From Candidatus Bathyarchaeota archaeon (lineage in GTDB: Archaea > Thermoproteota > Bathyarchaeia > 40CM-2-53-6): a DNA stretch of 6,192 nucleotides. The notes below the pieces were generated by a model, which saw nothing but the letters and a program-made list of their open reading frames with translations, made no database searches and was not told the DNA's origin. Both the position numbers and the translations under genes were made by a program. Position 1 is the stretch's first letter. Every line of letters begins with the position of its first letter. This document shows, piece after piece, positions 1-5,843 of this stretch. Location: positions 1 through 6,192 of the forward strand of contig VBBE01000160.1 in assembly GCA_005884605.1 (NCBI GenBank). The letters run 5' to 3'.

Positions 1-2
1 AA

Positions 3-47
3 TTATGAGTAGAAACTCTTTTATGAGTAGAACTTAGCCGGCGACTC
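3..47 (+). promoter_or_regulatory. Promoter of the ECF S component gene with a duplicated 12-base element
   Basis: TTATGAGTAGAA occurs at 3-14 and again at 21-32, an 18-base step, and the inverse hexamer ACTCAT lies at 44-49 over the start codon. The second copy sits in CTTTTATGAG, a plausible archaeal TATA box whose centre is about 26 bases before the ATG. That spacing would put transcription start at or next to the ATG, giving a leaderless message, which agrees with the absence of a Shine-Dalgarno sequence. The duplicated element could also be a regulator site. No start-site data are available, and the upstream side is cut by the window edge. Confidence 0.45.
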
Positions 48-701
48 ATGACGGTCCAGAGGACCAATGTTTCGAGAACCAACTCACTCTCGGGAGCGGC
101 TGTGTTTGGAGCTCTCGCAGCGGTAATTGCCTTCCTCATTCAGATACCGTATCCCGTGCCAGGCTTTACGTTTCTTCAACTCGACCTCGCGGAGATAGTA
201 GACGTTCTTGCCTTTCTCTTGTTTGGCCCTGCTGTCGGGTTGCTCACGACTTTTATCCATTACTTGGTTCTCAACTTCCTGCCAACGGCGTCACCCGTAT
301 TCGGACCCCTGCTCAAGCTATTCGGCGTAACCAGTATGCTCCTAGGAATGTGGCTGGGATACGGAGCTTACTCTCGAATTCTCAAACGGAAAGGAGGGGT
401 GATAACTGGATTAGGCATTATGTTAGGAACGGGCGCTGTCCTTCGGGCAATCATATTGACTCCAATCAACTACCTCTTTCTGATTTTCGTCTTTGCACCC
501 AATACGGTTTTCTCGACATCATTCCTGAGTTTCTATTTCGGTGGACTCGCAATATACAATGTCATTCAAACTGTGCTAGCCACGGTCGTACCGTTCATTG
601 TCGTAAAGGCACTTTCAAGAGCCGCGCCCAATTTGGAAGTCAGAACCTGGTTCACCAGGATGAAGCCGTCAAGGGCCGCACAAACTCAGAAGACCCCGTA
701 A
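48..701 (+). CDS. ECF transporter S component, riboflavin (RibU)-like
   Basis: This is a 217-residue integral membrane protein with about six hydrophobic segments (roughly 17-37, 48-78, 85-108, 116-137, 140-153 and 160-190) and a basic C-terminal tail. The stretch F42-L-Q-L-D46 followed by the F59-G60-P61-x-x-G64 turn matches the substrate-binding S components of energy-coupling factor vitamin transporters, most like the riboflavin type (COG3601). Small residues in the first helix (A18, A22) fit the helix face that S components use to meet the EcfT subunit. S components bind the vitamin outside and need shared EcfA/EcfA'/EcfT subunits for uptake; none of these is in the window, so they would have to be encoded elsewhere. 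The ATG is the first possible start, as an in-frame stop lies at 24-26. Substrate assignment is inferred; another vitamin is possible. Confidence 0.78.
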   Translation: MTVQRTNVSRTNSLSGAAVFGALAAVIAFLIQIPYPVPGFTFLQLDLAEIVDVLAFLLFGPAVGLLTTFIHYLVLNFLPTASPVFGPLLKLFGVTSMLLGMWLGYGAYSRILKRKGGVITGLGIMLGTGAVLRAIILTPINYLFLIFVFAPNTVFSTSFLSFYFGGLAIYNVIQTVLATVVPFIVVKALSRAAPNLEVRTWFTRMKPSRAAQTQKTP

Positions 702-708
702 ACTCGCC

Positions 709-1782
709 CTATCGCCTAGCCTCGACGTGGCTAAGTTTCTTGCGCTCTAGCACTAGTTGAACAGCCCTAGCGGCGTTGGTTCGCCTTCGATCAATGATAT
801 CTTCCTCTCCAGGTCCAGTTCCGATCAAAGTAACTGGGACTCCCGTCTCTCGCTCGATCCTGGAAATGAACTCTCTCGCTTCTCCGTCGAGATCATCCCC
901 TCGCCTAGCTCCTTTGGCGCTAGGGAATAGCACATCGAGCTTGGTCAACGCGATCTGAGTTGCACCATTGAGTTGAACTGCCCTTTTTGCGAGCTTGAAA
1001 TCGAAAGGTGCAGCCCTTCTCTCCCGCCCGGTAACAGTTCCAAACTCTGTCCATCCACGGCGTGCAACTTCATCACGCTTGAGTTGTCCTTCGAGGGGTC
1101 CTTCACCCACTCGCGTAACGTATGCCTTGAAAATGACTATGACATCGTCAACTTGGGTGGGGCCGACCCCGACATCGGCGCAGGCCGCCGAAGCTGTCGT
1201 GTCCTTGGACGTTACGTAAGGGTAGGTTCCATGATAGAGACTGAGAAAGGTGCCCTGGGTCCCCTCAATCATGATCTTTTTGTTCTCTAAAAGCGCTTCT
1301 TGGACTTCTCCGACAGTATCGCCCACGTAAGGTTTGAGGCTTGGAATCTGTTGAGCCAATTTCGTCATTCTCAAAGCTCTCTCTGCGTTACACGCTCCGA
1401 CTCCGCTCTTAGTGGAGCCAACTTTCTTTGACAGATGGTCTGATCGTGATTCCTGCTCTTTGTGGCGCGGTTCAATGATGGCGCACTGATTGTCAACTTC
1501 GATCCTGCGTTCGGAATCGGTTTTCCGGAGTTCGTCGAGTAGGACGGTCGGGTCGACGGGGACCCCGGGTCCAATGAGGAGGCGCGTCGAGGGGTTGACG
1601 AAGCCGCTTGGGATGAGTCTGAGGGAGTATTGGACTCCGCCGTGGATCACCGTATGGCCGGCATTGGGTCCGTTCCCTCCTCTGACGCATATGTCGGGTT
1701 TGTCCTTCATCGCTAGGTAAGCGGCTATCTTCCCCTTCCCTTCGTCTCCGAAGAATCCGCCAACAATAACCGTGCAGGGCAA
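709..1782 (-). CDS. purA: Adenylosuccinate synthetase, archaeal short form
   Basis: This enzyme joins IMP and aspartate using GTP to give adenylosuccinate, the first committed step from IMP to AMP; it is cytoplasmic. The 357-residue protein opens with the family P-loop G8-G-F-F-G-D-E-G-K-G-K18, including the catalytic aspartate D13, followed by G35-G-N-G-P-N-A-G-H43-T with the catalytic histidine H43. Later motifs are EGTQG, YPYVTSKDTT, TRVGEGP, GTVTGRERR and the guanine-specificity motif LTKLD, all in the expected order. Bacterial enzymes have about 430 residues; 357 fits the shorter archaeal class. The start is a TTG chosen because it begins just before the conserved P-loop and no better in-frame start lies close upstream. 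No Shine-Dalgarno sequence precedes it, so the message may have a very short leader. It converges with the ECF gene, with 7 bases between the stop codons. Confidence 0.96.
   Translation of the reverse strand: MPCTVIVGGFFGDEGKGKIAAYLAMKDKPDICVRGGNGPNAGHTVIHGGVQYSLRLIPSGFVNPSTRLLIGPGVPVDPTVLLDELRKTDSERRIEVDNQCAIIEPRHKEQESRSDHLSKKVGSTKSGVGACNAERALRMTKLAQQIPSLKPYVGDTVGEVQEALLENKKIMIEGTQGTFLSLYHGTYPYVTSKDTTASAACADVGVGPTQVDDVIVIFKAYVTRVGEGPLEGQLKRDEVARRGWTEFGTVTGRERRAAPFDFKLAKRAVQLNGATQIALTKLDVLFPSAKGARRGDDLDGEAREFISRIERETGVPVTLIGTGPGEEDIIDRRRTNAARAVQLVLERKKLSHVEARR
717..740 (+). terminator. Weak hairpin with T-rich tail after the ECF gene
   Basis: TAGCC (717-721) pairs with GGCTA (729-733) around a 7-base loop and is followed by AGTTTCTT. 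It lies 16 bases past the ECF stop codon, inside the 3' end of the opposing purA gene. The stem is only 5 bp and the T-tract is broken, so this is a tentative terminator. Confidence 0.28.
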
Positions 1783-1845
1783 GTGGTATCCAAACAGCGA
1801 TAAACCAGCAGAGAATAAGACTTTTGAAATGATACTCCGAAAACT
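1783..1845 (-). promoter_or_regulatory. purA: Putative purA upstream promoter region
   Basis: This A/T-richer stretch precedes the purA TTG. The minus strand reads AAAAGTCTTATTCTC at about 1811-1825, a weak TATA-like element 30-40 bases before the start codon, which would give a short or absent leader. No ribosome-binding sequence is seen. The rest of the 1783-2005 gap contains the terminator of the upstream unit and nothing else I can support. Confidence 0.25.
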
Positions 1846-1959
1846 AATTCTGATCTAGCTTCGGTCTCAGAATCCTGTCGAATCCGGGCCGCAAGATGAG
1901 GAAAAAGGTCTTGGTTCAATAATCGTAGAGTCGTCACAGTAGGTCTTGGAACTGGTTTG

Positions 1960-1994
1960 AAAAACGGAGGAAAGTGTGGCGGTAAAGGCCACAC
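1960..1994 (-). terminator. Hairpin plus T-tract terminator after the DUF4331 gene
   Basis: On the minus strand, 11 bases after the DUF4331 stop codon, GTGTGGC (1994-1988) pairs perfectly with GCCACAC (1980-1974) across a 7-base loop. The sequence continues TTTCCTCCGTTTTTC, with five T's at 1964-1960. A 7-bp GC-rich stem followed by T-runs suits transcription termination. It marks the end of the four-gene unit and separates it from purA. Archaeal termination depends mainly on the T-tract. Confidence 0.65.
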
Positions 1995-2005
1995 ATTGGT
2001 CCGGA

Positions 2006-3436
2006 CTAAGGGTCGTGAGAGTGTTCGTAGCCGGGGACTGGGTGCGGTAGGTAGGGAAATACTGACAGGAACGGTGTAGTGTTGGGTGGCTGGGCAGGAT
2101 TACCTGCAGGGATGCCTTGGGTTACCAGGCTCACCGCACCATCTGTCGTGAAGCTCTTGTCCACAAGTGGCAGAGTCGCTCCGGCTATCGCCTTAATTTC
2201 GATATCCACGACATCGTCCAGTACTCTTCGTCCGTTAGGAAATCCCGCTGGGTCTCCACCTACGAGTCCTAGTCGGTTGGGGTTGGTGGTGTTCGGAGAG
2301 ATTGCAAGGTTGAGGCGGAGATAGTCCGCCTGGACGGGCCCGGTGAAGTTTTGGAACCCTGGAATTATGCCCGGCGGTATTCCTGTCAACAGTATGGCGA
2401 TGAGGTCTGCGCGCGATTCAGTTACCGCTGCTAGGTTAGGGAAGACCCCTGGGTAGAGTACTGGAAGTAGCTTCTGAAGCTCGGGTGTCTGGTAGTACCG
2501 AAGGAACTGGGAGTCGAACCTAGGAAGCGAGGTGTTCCAGAAGTCTTTCTTTCCTAACGGAATTATTACTTCATTGATTAACGGCATTCCCAATCGCGAA
2601 ACTTGAGTGAAAGGTCCGGTCACCACTCCGTCAGATTCTTTGTCGCCTGATTGCCTACTGTCCCCGTCGGTTGGAAGGATTGCAGCTCTTCGTCTACTGG
2701 CTGATGCCCAGATTCCGATCGTTGAATTTTTTCCTAACGGATCAGTGGGGTTAGATCCATCCGATGTCAGTTTGCTCTTGGCGACTTGTATCGCGATAGA
2801 ATGAACGCTGAACCCTTTCGTCGCGTCGACGCCCGGAGCCGCAGGAGTAGGTACGACGTGGAAATTCTGTACCGATCTGAGAGCCCCAAGGTCGAATATC
2901 GATCCCAGATCTACGAAGAACGCTTCGTCTCTCTGACCAGCGAACACGGTCGAGCCATCGCTCAACGTATTGATGGCTGCGTTCGCTAGGTCTGTATACT
3001 TTGGTGTTGATCGTGGTCCAATGTTGACTGGTGGGGTTGGGAGGTCGCGGCCTAGAATCGTGGATACGCCTGTCCTCCGGGGTCCGACTACCTTTGTGAC
3101 TGAGTAGAACTGTTTTACATTCCACGAGGAGTCGGTGAGAGAGCCGATAGGTCCAGTGTTGTAGAGGAAAGTATCGGGGTTTCCAATCTTTGTCTTGAAT
3201 CTGAACTGGTAGGTTACGTTTTCTATTCCGTCACCATTGTTGTCTATCACTATCTCGTAGAGTACGTCGTCCCCGAAGGCGTTGAAGTTAGGGCCGCCGG
3301 CAGGCTCCTCCAAGGGAATGTAGTTAGCTAGAATGGTTGCCGTGTCAGGCTTGTCGGGACTAACAAAGGCGTAGAGGTCAGTATTGTCAGCGACCGGGTC
3401 CTTCGAAATCTTGGGAGCTTCTCTGTGGGATGTCAA
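2006..3436 (-). CDS. DUF4331 family protein without its own signal peptide
   Basis: This 476-residue protein belongs to the DUF4331 family, whose biochemical role is not established. Family hallmarks are visible at once: S3-H-R-E-A-P8, D17-N-T-D-L-Y-A-F-V-S-P-D28 and P41-L-E-E-P-A-G-G-P-N-F51. D65-N-N-G-D-G70 resembles a calcium-binding loop, and the C-terminus PYLPHPVPGYEHSHDP is the usual ending, so the domain looks complete. Family members are usually exported, with SHREAP lying just after a signal peptide. Here the frame starts with TTG two codons before SHREAP, so no signal is present. The TTG is two codons past the TAG stop of the preceding Tat-signal gene and in the same frame. AGGGA, 8 bases before the TTG, is a weak ribosome-binding sequence, and translational coupling is likely. 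The next methionine is far inside the domain, so no other ATG start is available. Export may depend on the upstream partner or on readthrough. Confidence 0.9.
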   Translation of the reverse strand: MTSHREAPKISKDPVADNTDLYAFVSPDKPDTATILANYIPLEEPAGGPNFNAFGDDVLYEIVIDNNGDGIENVTYQFRFKTKIGNPDTFLYNTGPIGSLTDSSWNVKQFYSVTKVVGPRRTGVSTILGRDLPTPPVNIGPRSTPKYTDLANAAINTLSDGSTVFAGQRDEAFFVDLGSIFDLGALRSVQNFHVVPTPAAPGVDATKGFSVHSIAIQVAKSKLTSDGSNPTDPLGKNSTIGIWASASRRRAAILPTDGDSRQSGDKESDGVVTGPFTQVSRLGMPLINEVIIPLGKKDFWNTSLPRFDSQFLRYYQTPELQKLLPVLYPGVFPNLAAVTESRADLIAILLTGIPPGIIPGFQNFTGPVQADYLRLNLAISPNTTNPNRLGLVGGDPAGFPNGRRVLDDVVDIEIKAIAGATLPLVDKSFTTDGAVSLVTQGIPAGNPAQPPNTTPFLSVFPYLPHPVPGYEHSHDP

Positions 3437-3442
3437 AGTCTA
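3434..3442 (-). other. In-frame amber/UUG junction between the Tat-signal gene and the DUF4331 gene
   Basis: The minus strand reads AAC TAG ACT TTG ACA TCC CAC across this point: the last codon of the Tat-signal gene, its amber stop, one threonine codon, then the TTG used as the DUF4331 start. Both genes share one reading frame, so without the TAG there would be one open frame of about 605 codons carrying a Tat signal and a complete DUF4331 domain. Stop and start are 3 bases apart, close enough for re-initiation by the same ribosome. Confidence 0.85.
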
Positions 3443-3823
3443 GTTCCCTGTCCGTAGCTTGTCTGCGATCTGAGCGGCCAATCCTGCATCCTTCACCTTT
3501 ACGGAAACCTGCCCATTCATGACTGTTAACTGATCACCACTTACAGACGCGACAATAGGCTCTGCACTATCGTTCGCCGCGGGTGTTTTCGGCTGCTCTG
3601 CAGGGAGCGGGATCTTGCCCATGAGAGCTGTGGCGCCTGCGGCCACCGCGGCAGCTCCGACACCGTATTTCAAGAAGTTTCTTCGGGATATCTTGTTGCC
3701 TAAGTTCTGTTCAGACTCAAGTTTCTCGTCGGTCTTCTTATTCTCTTTCAAGAGGATTTCTGGCTGAAGTGGCTCAGATCGGTTCTTAACGGTTTTTCCA
3801 AATCTCCCCGGAATCCGACCCAT
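3440..3823 (-). CDS. Small protein with a twin-arginine (Tat) signal sequence
   Basis: The 127-residue product has a long polar n-region (1-44), then S46-R-R-N-F-L-K52, an exact match to the Tat consensus SRRxFLK, and an alanine-rich hydrophobic core (53-68). This predicts export in a folded state by the Tat system whose genes lie upstream in the window. The remaining part has a Pro/Ala linker (70-82) and a segment of about 45 residues, roughly E84-N127, beginning EPIVASVSGDQLTV, which looks like a short beta-rich domain; I do not recognise it. No clear AxA cleavage site is seen, so the signal may stay as an anchor. The ATG is preceded by AGGT about 10 bases upstream, and no later usable start lies before the RR motif. 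The frame ends in TAG and continues, in phase, into the DUF4331 gene, so the two may be two proteins, a readthrough fusion or a recently split gene. Confidence 0.82.
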   Translation of the reverse strand: MGRIPGRFGKTVKNRSEPLQPEILLKENKKTDEKLESEQNLGNKISRRNFLKYGVGAAAVAAGATALMGKIPLPAEQPKTPAANDSAEPIVASVSGDQLTVMNGQVSVKVKDAGLAAQIADKLRTGN

Positions 3824-3909
3824 ATTCTACCTAGAGATAGCTACAGAGGGCTGCTTACGAAGAATCGGTAGCGAAGCCGTCTAAGGTCGTGAGAAGTCCT
3901 GTTCAGGCT

Positions 3910-4212
3910 CTATTTCCAGGTCACTCGTAGTAGATTTGCCAGAGCGAGGGCTTCCCCGACATTCACTAGCAGCATGTAAGTTGCGGCTTGATCCACAAGC
4001 GTGCCGGCAGAACTCACATTTTCGAATAGAAAGAGCCAGAATACGAGGATTGCCAGATTTAGTACTACGAAAAAGGTTCCGAAGAGAACGAGACCCATTG
4101 TAAAGGAAGATTTGACCTTTCTATATGTCCCGAGGTAAATTGCGAGCAACGCAAGGGTCATGGTTATATTTACAAAAGCTACTATTGCGCTAGCCCACGA
4201 CGCAAAACCCAA
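3910..4212 (-). CDS. Small three-helix membrane protein paired with the winged-helix regulator
   Basis: This 100-residue protein has three predicted transmembrane helices (about 7-28, 38-62 and 76-95) and no obvious catalytic motif. The loop between helices 1 and 2 is basic (R31, K32, K34), placing it on the cytoplasmic side. Its TTG start lies 2 bases after the stop of the winged-helix gene, so the two are almost certainly translated together. Gene pairs of a winged-helix protein and a small three-helix membrane protein are common in archaea (similar to the DUF7521 group in haloarchaea). This suggests a membrane-linked sensor or modulator of the regulator, but that is inference. An 86-base gap without a clear TATA box separates it from the Tat-signal gene, so co-transcription is likely. 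Confidence 0.72.
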   Translation of the reverse strand: MGFASWASAIVAFVNITMTLALLAIYLGTYRKVKSSFTMGLVLFGTFFVVLNLAILVFWLFLFENVSSAGTLVDQAATYMLLVNVGEALALANLLRVTWK

Positions 4213-4214
4213 GC

Positions 4215-4649
4215 TCAGTCACTCTGCTCCGACTTTGTGTCGTTTATCTTTCTTCTTCCAATTTTACTCCAAATCTCGTCGAGGATTGGAAGCGCTTCTT
4301 CCATTTTGGGCGTAAGAAAGAGAACCGCACCGTACGTTCCTTTGTCCGAGGGTACGATTAGGCCGTTCTCCACTAGAACCCTAACGTGGTGTTGGATGGT
4401 TTTGTAATCTACACGGAGAATCTGCGCAAGCTGATTGGCGTTGCTGGGACGATTCTGAATAGCCCTGATGATCTCGGCCCTGCTGGGTCCTCCGCGGGTT
4501 CCAGCAAACAGATACCAAAGGAGTCGTTTGAGGTACTTCTCGCCATAAAGCGATGCCCTGGGATCCTCCCTTGCCGTCGTCCTCAGGAACGGAATTTTAC
4601 GAAAGAGTTGACTGAGTTCAGGAATCAGGGGCAACTTTTGCGCTATCAC
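4215..4649 (-). CDS. Winged helix-turn-helix transcriptional regulator (ArsR-like)
   Basis: The 144-residue protein has a central winged-helix domain (about 50-125) starting with G50-T-R-G-G-P-S-R-A-E, a lead-in seen in many archaeal regulators. It is followed by N72-Q-L-A-Q-I-L and the recognition helix D81-Y-K-T-I-Q-H-H-V-R-V-L92, then a wing from about 98 to 113. There is no cysteine or histidine cluster suggesting metal sensing. The N-terminal 45 residues are outside the usual domain, so a later start cannot be excluded, though no internal ATG occurs before the domain. The GTG at 4649 has no ribosome-binding sequence; an overlapping ATG one base upstream is in another frame and stops at once. 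It leads the unit with the membrane, Tat-signal and DUF4331 genes and has its own promoter with inverted repeats, which suggests autoregulation. Confidence 0.85.
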   Translation of the reverse strand: MIAQKLPLIPELSQLFRKIPFLRTTAREDPRASLYGEKYLKRLLWYLFAGTRGGPSRAEIIRAIQNRPSNANQLAQILRVDYKTIQHHVRVLVENGLIVPSDKGTYGAVLFLTPKMEEALPILDEIWSKIGRRKINDTKSEQSD

Positions 4650-4672
4650 ATGAATCGTCTACAGATTATTGG

Positions 4673-4703
4673 GCGAGCCAGTTCAATTTTCTCTGTTGCT
4701 CGC
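4673..4703. repeat. Inverted repeat between the TATA box and the start codon, possible operator
   Basis: GCGAGC (4673-4678) and GCTCGC (4698-4703) are perfect inverse copies separated by 19 bases. They cover the predicted transcription start of the winged-helix gene, where a bound protein would block polymerase. It could also form a small hairpin in the leader if transcription starts upstream. Confidence 0.3.
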
Positions 4704-4704
4704 G

Positions 4705-4714
4705 TTATAATATT
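4705..4714 (-). promoter_or_regulatory. TATA box of the winged-helix regulator unit
   Basis: The minus strand reads AATATTATAA, the best TATA-like element in the gap. With the usual 26-base spacing, transcription would start near 4683, giving a leader of about 34 bases before the GTG start. It is the only good promoter seen for the four-gene unit. Confidence 0.45.
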
Positions 4715-4718
4715 TCTT

Positions 4719-4740
4719 CGAATCCTTTAACGATGATTCG
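4719..4740. repeat. Inverted repeat upstream of the TATA box, possible operator
   Basis: CGAATC (4719-4724) and GATTCG (4735-4740) form a perfect 6-base inverted repeat with a 10-base spacer. The half-sites are 16 bases apart centre to centre, a usual geometry for a dimeric winged-helix protein. It lies directly upstream of the TATA element on the minus strand. Confidence 0.35.
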
Positions 4741-4808
4741 CGCTTATCACGACAATCCCCCTCACTTCTCGCAAGAGCATGGTTGAAGGAAACTCCGAAA
4801 GATGGGAT

Positions 4809-4896
4809 TCGGGCGGACAGCATCCTATTATCAGCCCGCCCGATGTCGTTCGTCATTGCGTTGGCTGAGAACGCTCAGTCCGCATGTTTGTGCGGA
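4809..4896. other. Cluster of three hairpins in the tatC/regulator gap
   Basis: Three perfect inverted repeats follow one another. TCGGGCGG (4809-4816) pairs with CCGCCCGA (4836-4843) over a 19-base loop; CTGAG (4865-4869) pairs with CTCAG (4874-4878) over 4 bases; and TCCGCA (4879-4884) pairs with TGCGGA (4891-4896) over 6 bases. The second and third abut exactly. No T-tract follows on the minus strand next to the stems, so simple termination after tatC is not obvious. The cluster may be a structured 3' end of the tat message, a small RNA on either strand, or a processing site. The rest of the 294-base gap holds the regulator promoter and no gene. Confidence 0.4.
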
Positions 4897-4943
4897 AATT
4901 CATCATCTTTCTCGCCAGTCGTCTCCGGCATTATTAACGCATA

Positions 4944-5834
4944 CTAGAGTCTCGACTTTCCGCATCGGGCGCAAAAAACTCCTGTTGGGTCAAGGGGCCC
5001 GCCGCAGTACTTGCATTCGGGGTCTTTCGTTTCCTCCTTCTCCTCCATCGGTGGAAGATGTTTCTCGTATCTTCGGGCAATGAATAATGAACCTTCTAGA
5101 AGGAGTATTATTGGTAGGAAGAGCGCCACGTCGGCTATTGGTCCCCCATCAGGGGTAATGACCGCGGTCAGAATGTACGTTCCTACCCAGAGATACAGTC
5201 TTCTCTTGGTGATGCTGGCTGTTCTGATAATGCCGAATCTTACCAGGAGAACGATGAAAACTGGGAGGGTGAAGGCAAAGCCGGTTGTCAGGATAGTGAA
5301 GAAAACTAAAGCGTAGAAGTCCTCGATATTGACGAGCGGTGCGGCACCTGTGTAGGGTAGAAAGATTAGGGTGCCTAGCACTATGAATGGGAGTAGAATT
5401 AGAAAGGCGAAGATAGCTCCCGCAATGAAGAGGAGAGTAGACGCTGATACGAACGGATAGACTGACCGTCTCTCGCTCGGTCTAAGAGCCGGGTCGATGA
5501 ACCTGTATACTTCGTAGGCCAGAACAGGAATGCTCACGATGAAACCGAAGACTACGGATGCGACTACGTAAATCTCGATAGGACCGGTAAAGCTGCCAGC
5601 GATAAGTTGTACGTTTGACGGGAGTAGCCGCGCCTTAATGTAAAGTATGATAACTGAAACTAGAGGTTTGTAGAAGGAGAGCGGGTCCTTTAGGAGGGAT
5701 GCGTCGGCTGGGAGAACCATGAACAGTATTGTGGCAATTATGAAGGTGTAGATCCAAGCACGCAGCAGCTTTGCTAGCTCGTTTACATGTTCCCATATTG
5801 GGAGGAGCTTTTCCGCTCCGCCTTTCTGACCCAA
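4944..5834 (-). CDS. tatC: Sec-independent protein translocase TatC with a C-terminal zinc ribbon
   Basis: TatC is the receptor subunit of the Tat translocase: it binds the twin-arginine signal and recruits TatA to carry folded proteins across the membrane. The 296-residue protein shows the N-terminal H16-x-x-E19-L motif, the G84-P-I-E-I segment, P115-A-L-x-x-x-E121-R-R (E121 matches E. coli E103) and T227-P-D229, with about six membrane helices. Two positions differ from E. coli: R17 of the signal-binding patch aligns with A21, and E170 of the GxxFExP segment aligns with T189. After the last helix there is an acidic linker (about 263-273) and C274-x-x-C277-x10-C288-x-x-C291, a zinc-ribbon pattern that standard TatC lacks. 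The start is TTG, 9 bases after tatA, with GAGGAT 11 bases upstream as ribosome-binding sequence. It is the last gene of the tat operon. Confidence 0.95.
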   Translation of the reverse strand: MGQKGGAEKLLPIWEHVNELAKLLRAWIYTFIIATILFMVLPADASLLKDPLSFYKPLVSVIILYIKARLLPSNVQLIAGSFTGPIEIYVVASVVFGFIVSIPVLAYEVYRFIDPALRPSERRSVYPFVSASTLLFIAGAIFAFLILLPFIVLGTLIFLPYTGAAPLVNIEDFYALVFFTILTTGFAFTLPVFIVLLVRFGIIRTASITKRRLYLWVGTYILTAVITPDGGPIADVALFLPIILLLEGSLFIARRYEKHLPPMEEKEETKDPECKYCGGPLDPTGVFCARCGKSRL

Positions 5835-5843
5835 GTGCTGGCG

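Noticed and set aside
350..760. A 136-codon plus-strand frame inside the ECF gene
   Set aside because: It is an out-of-frame shadow with a composition unlike a folded protein; the membrane protein in the other frame is clear.
1725..1994. An 89-codon minus-strand frame overlapping the purA start
   Set aside because: It overlaps purA in another frame, crosses the terminator hairpin and has a low-complexity proline-rich start.
2545..2742. Repeated TTTCCTAACGGA within the DUF4331 gene
   Set aside because: Both copies encode similar PLGK turns in the same protein frame, so coding similarity explains the repeat.
4711..4731. CTTCGAATCC, resembling a tRNA T-loop
   Set aside because: No cloverleaf can be drawn: acceptor, D and anticodon stems are missing. 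The string is explained by the inverted repeat near the promoter.
4779..4868. A 29-codon frame on the plus strand starting ATG GTT GAA
   Set aside because: It has no ribosome-binding sequence or recognisable motif, and it lies across the hairpin cluster, which explains its sequence pattern better.
4825..4925. Minus-strand ATGATGA ... CTGA ... ATGACGA ... CTGA, resembling a C/D box guide RNA
   Set aside because: The spacings (about 21 and 18 bases) are too long for archaeal guides, the first guide region folds into its own hairpin, and there is no terminal stem.
4802..5083. A 93-codon plus-strand frame across the tatC end
   Set aside because: It is antisense to tatC and runs through the hairpin region; it has no recognisable domain.
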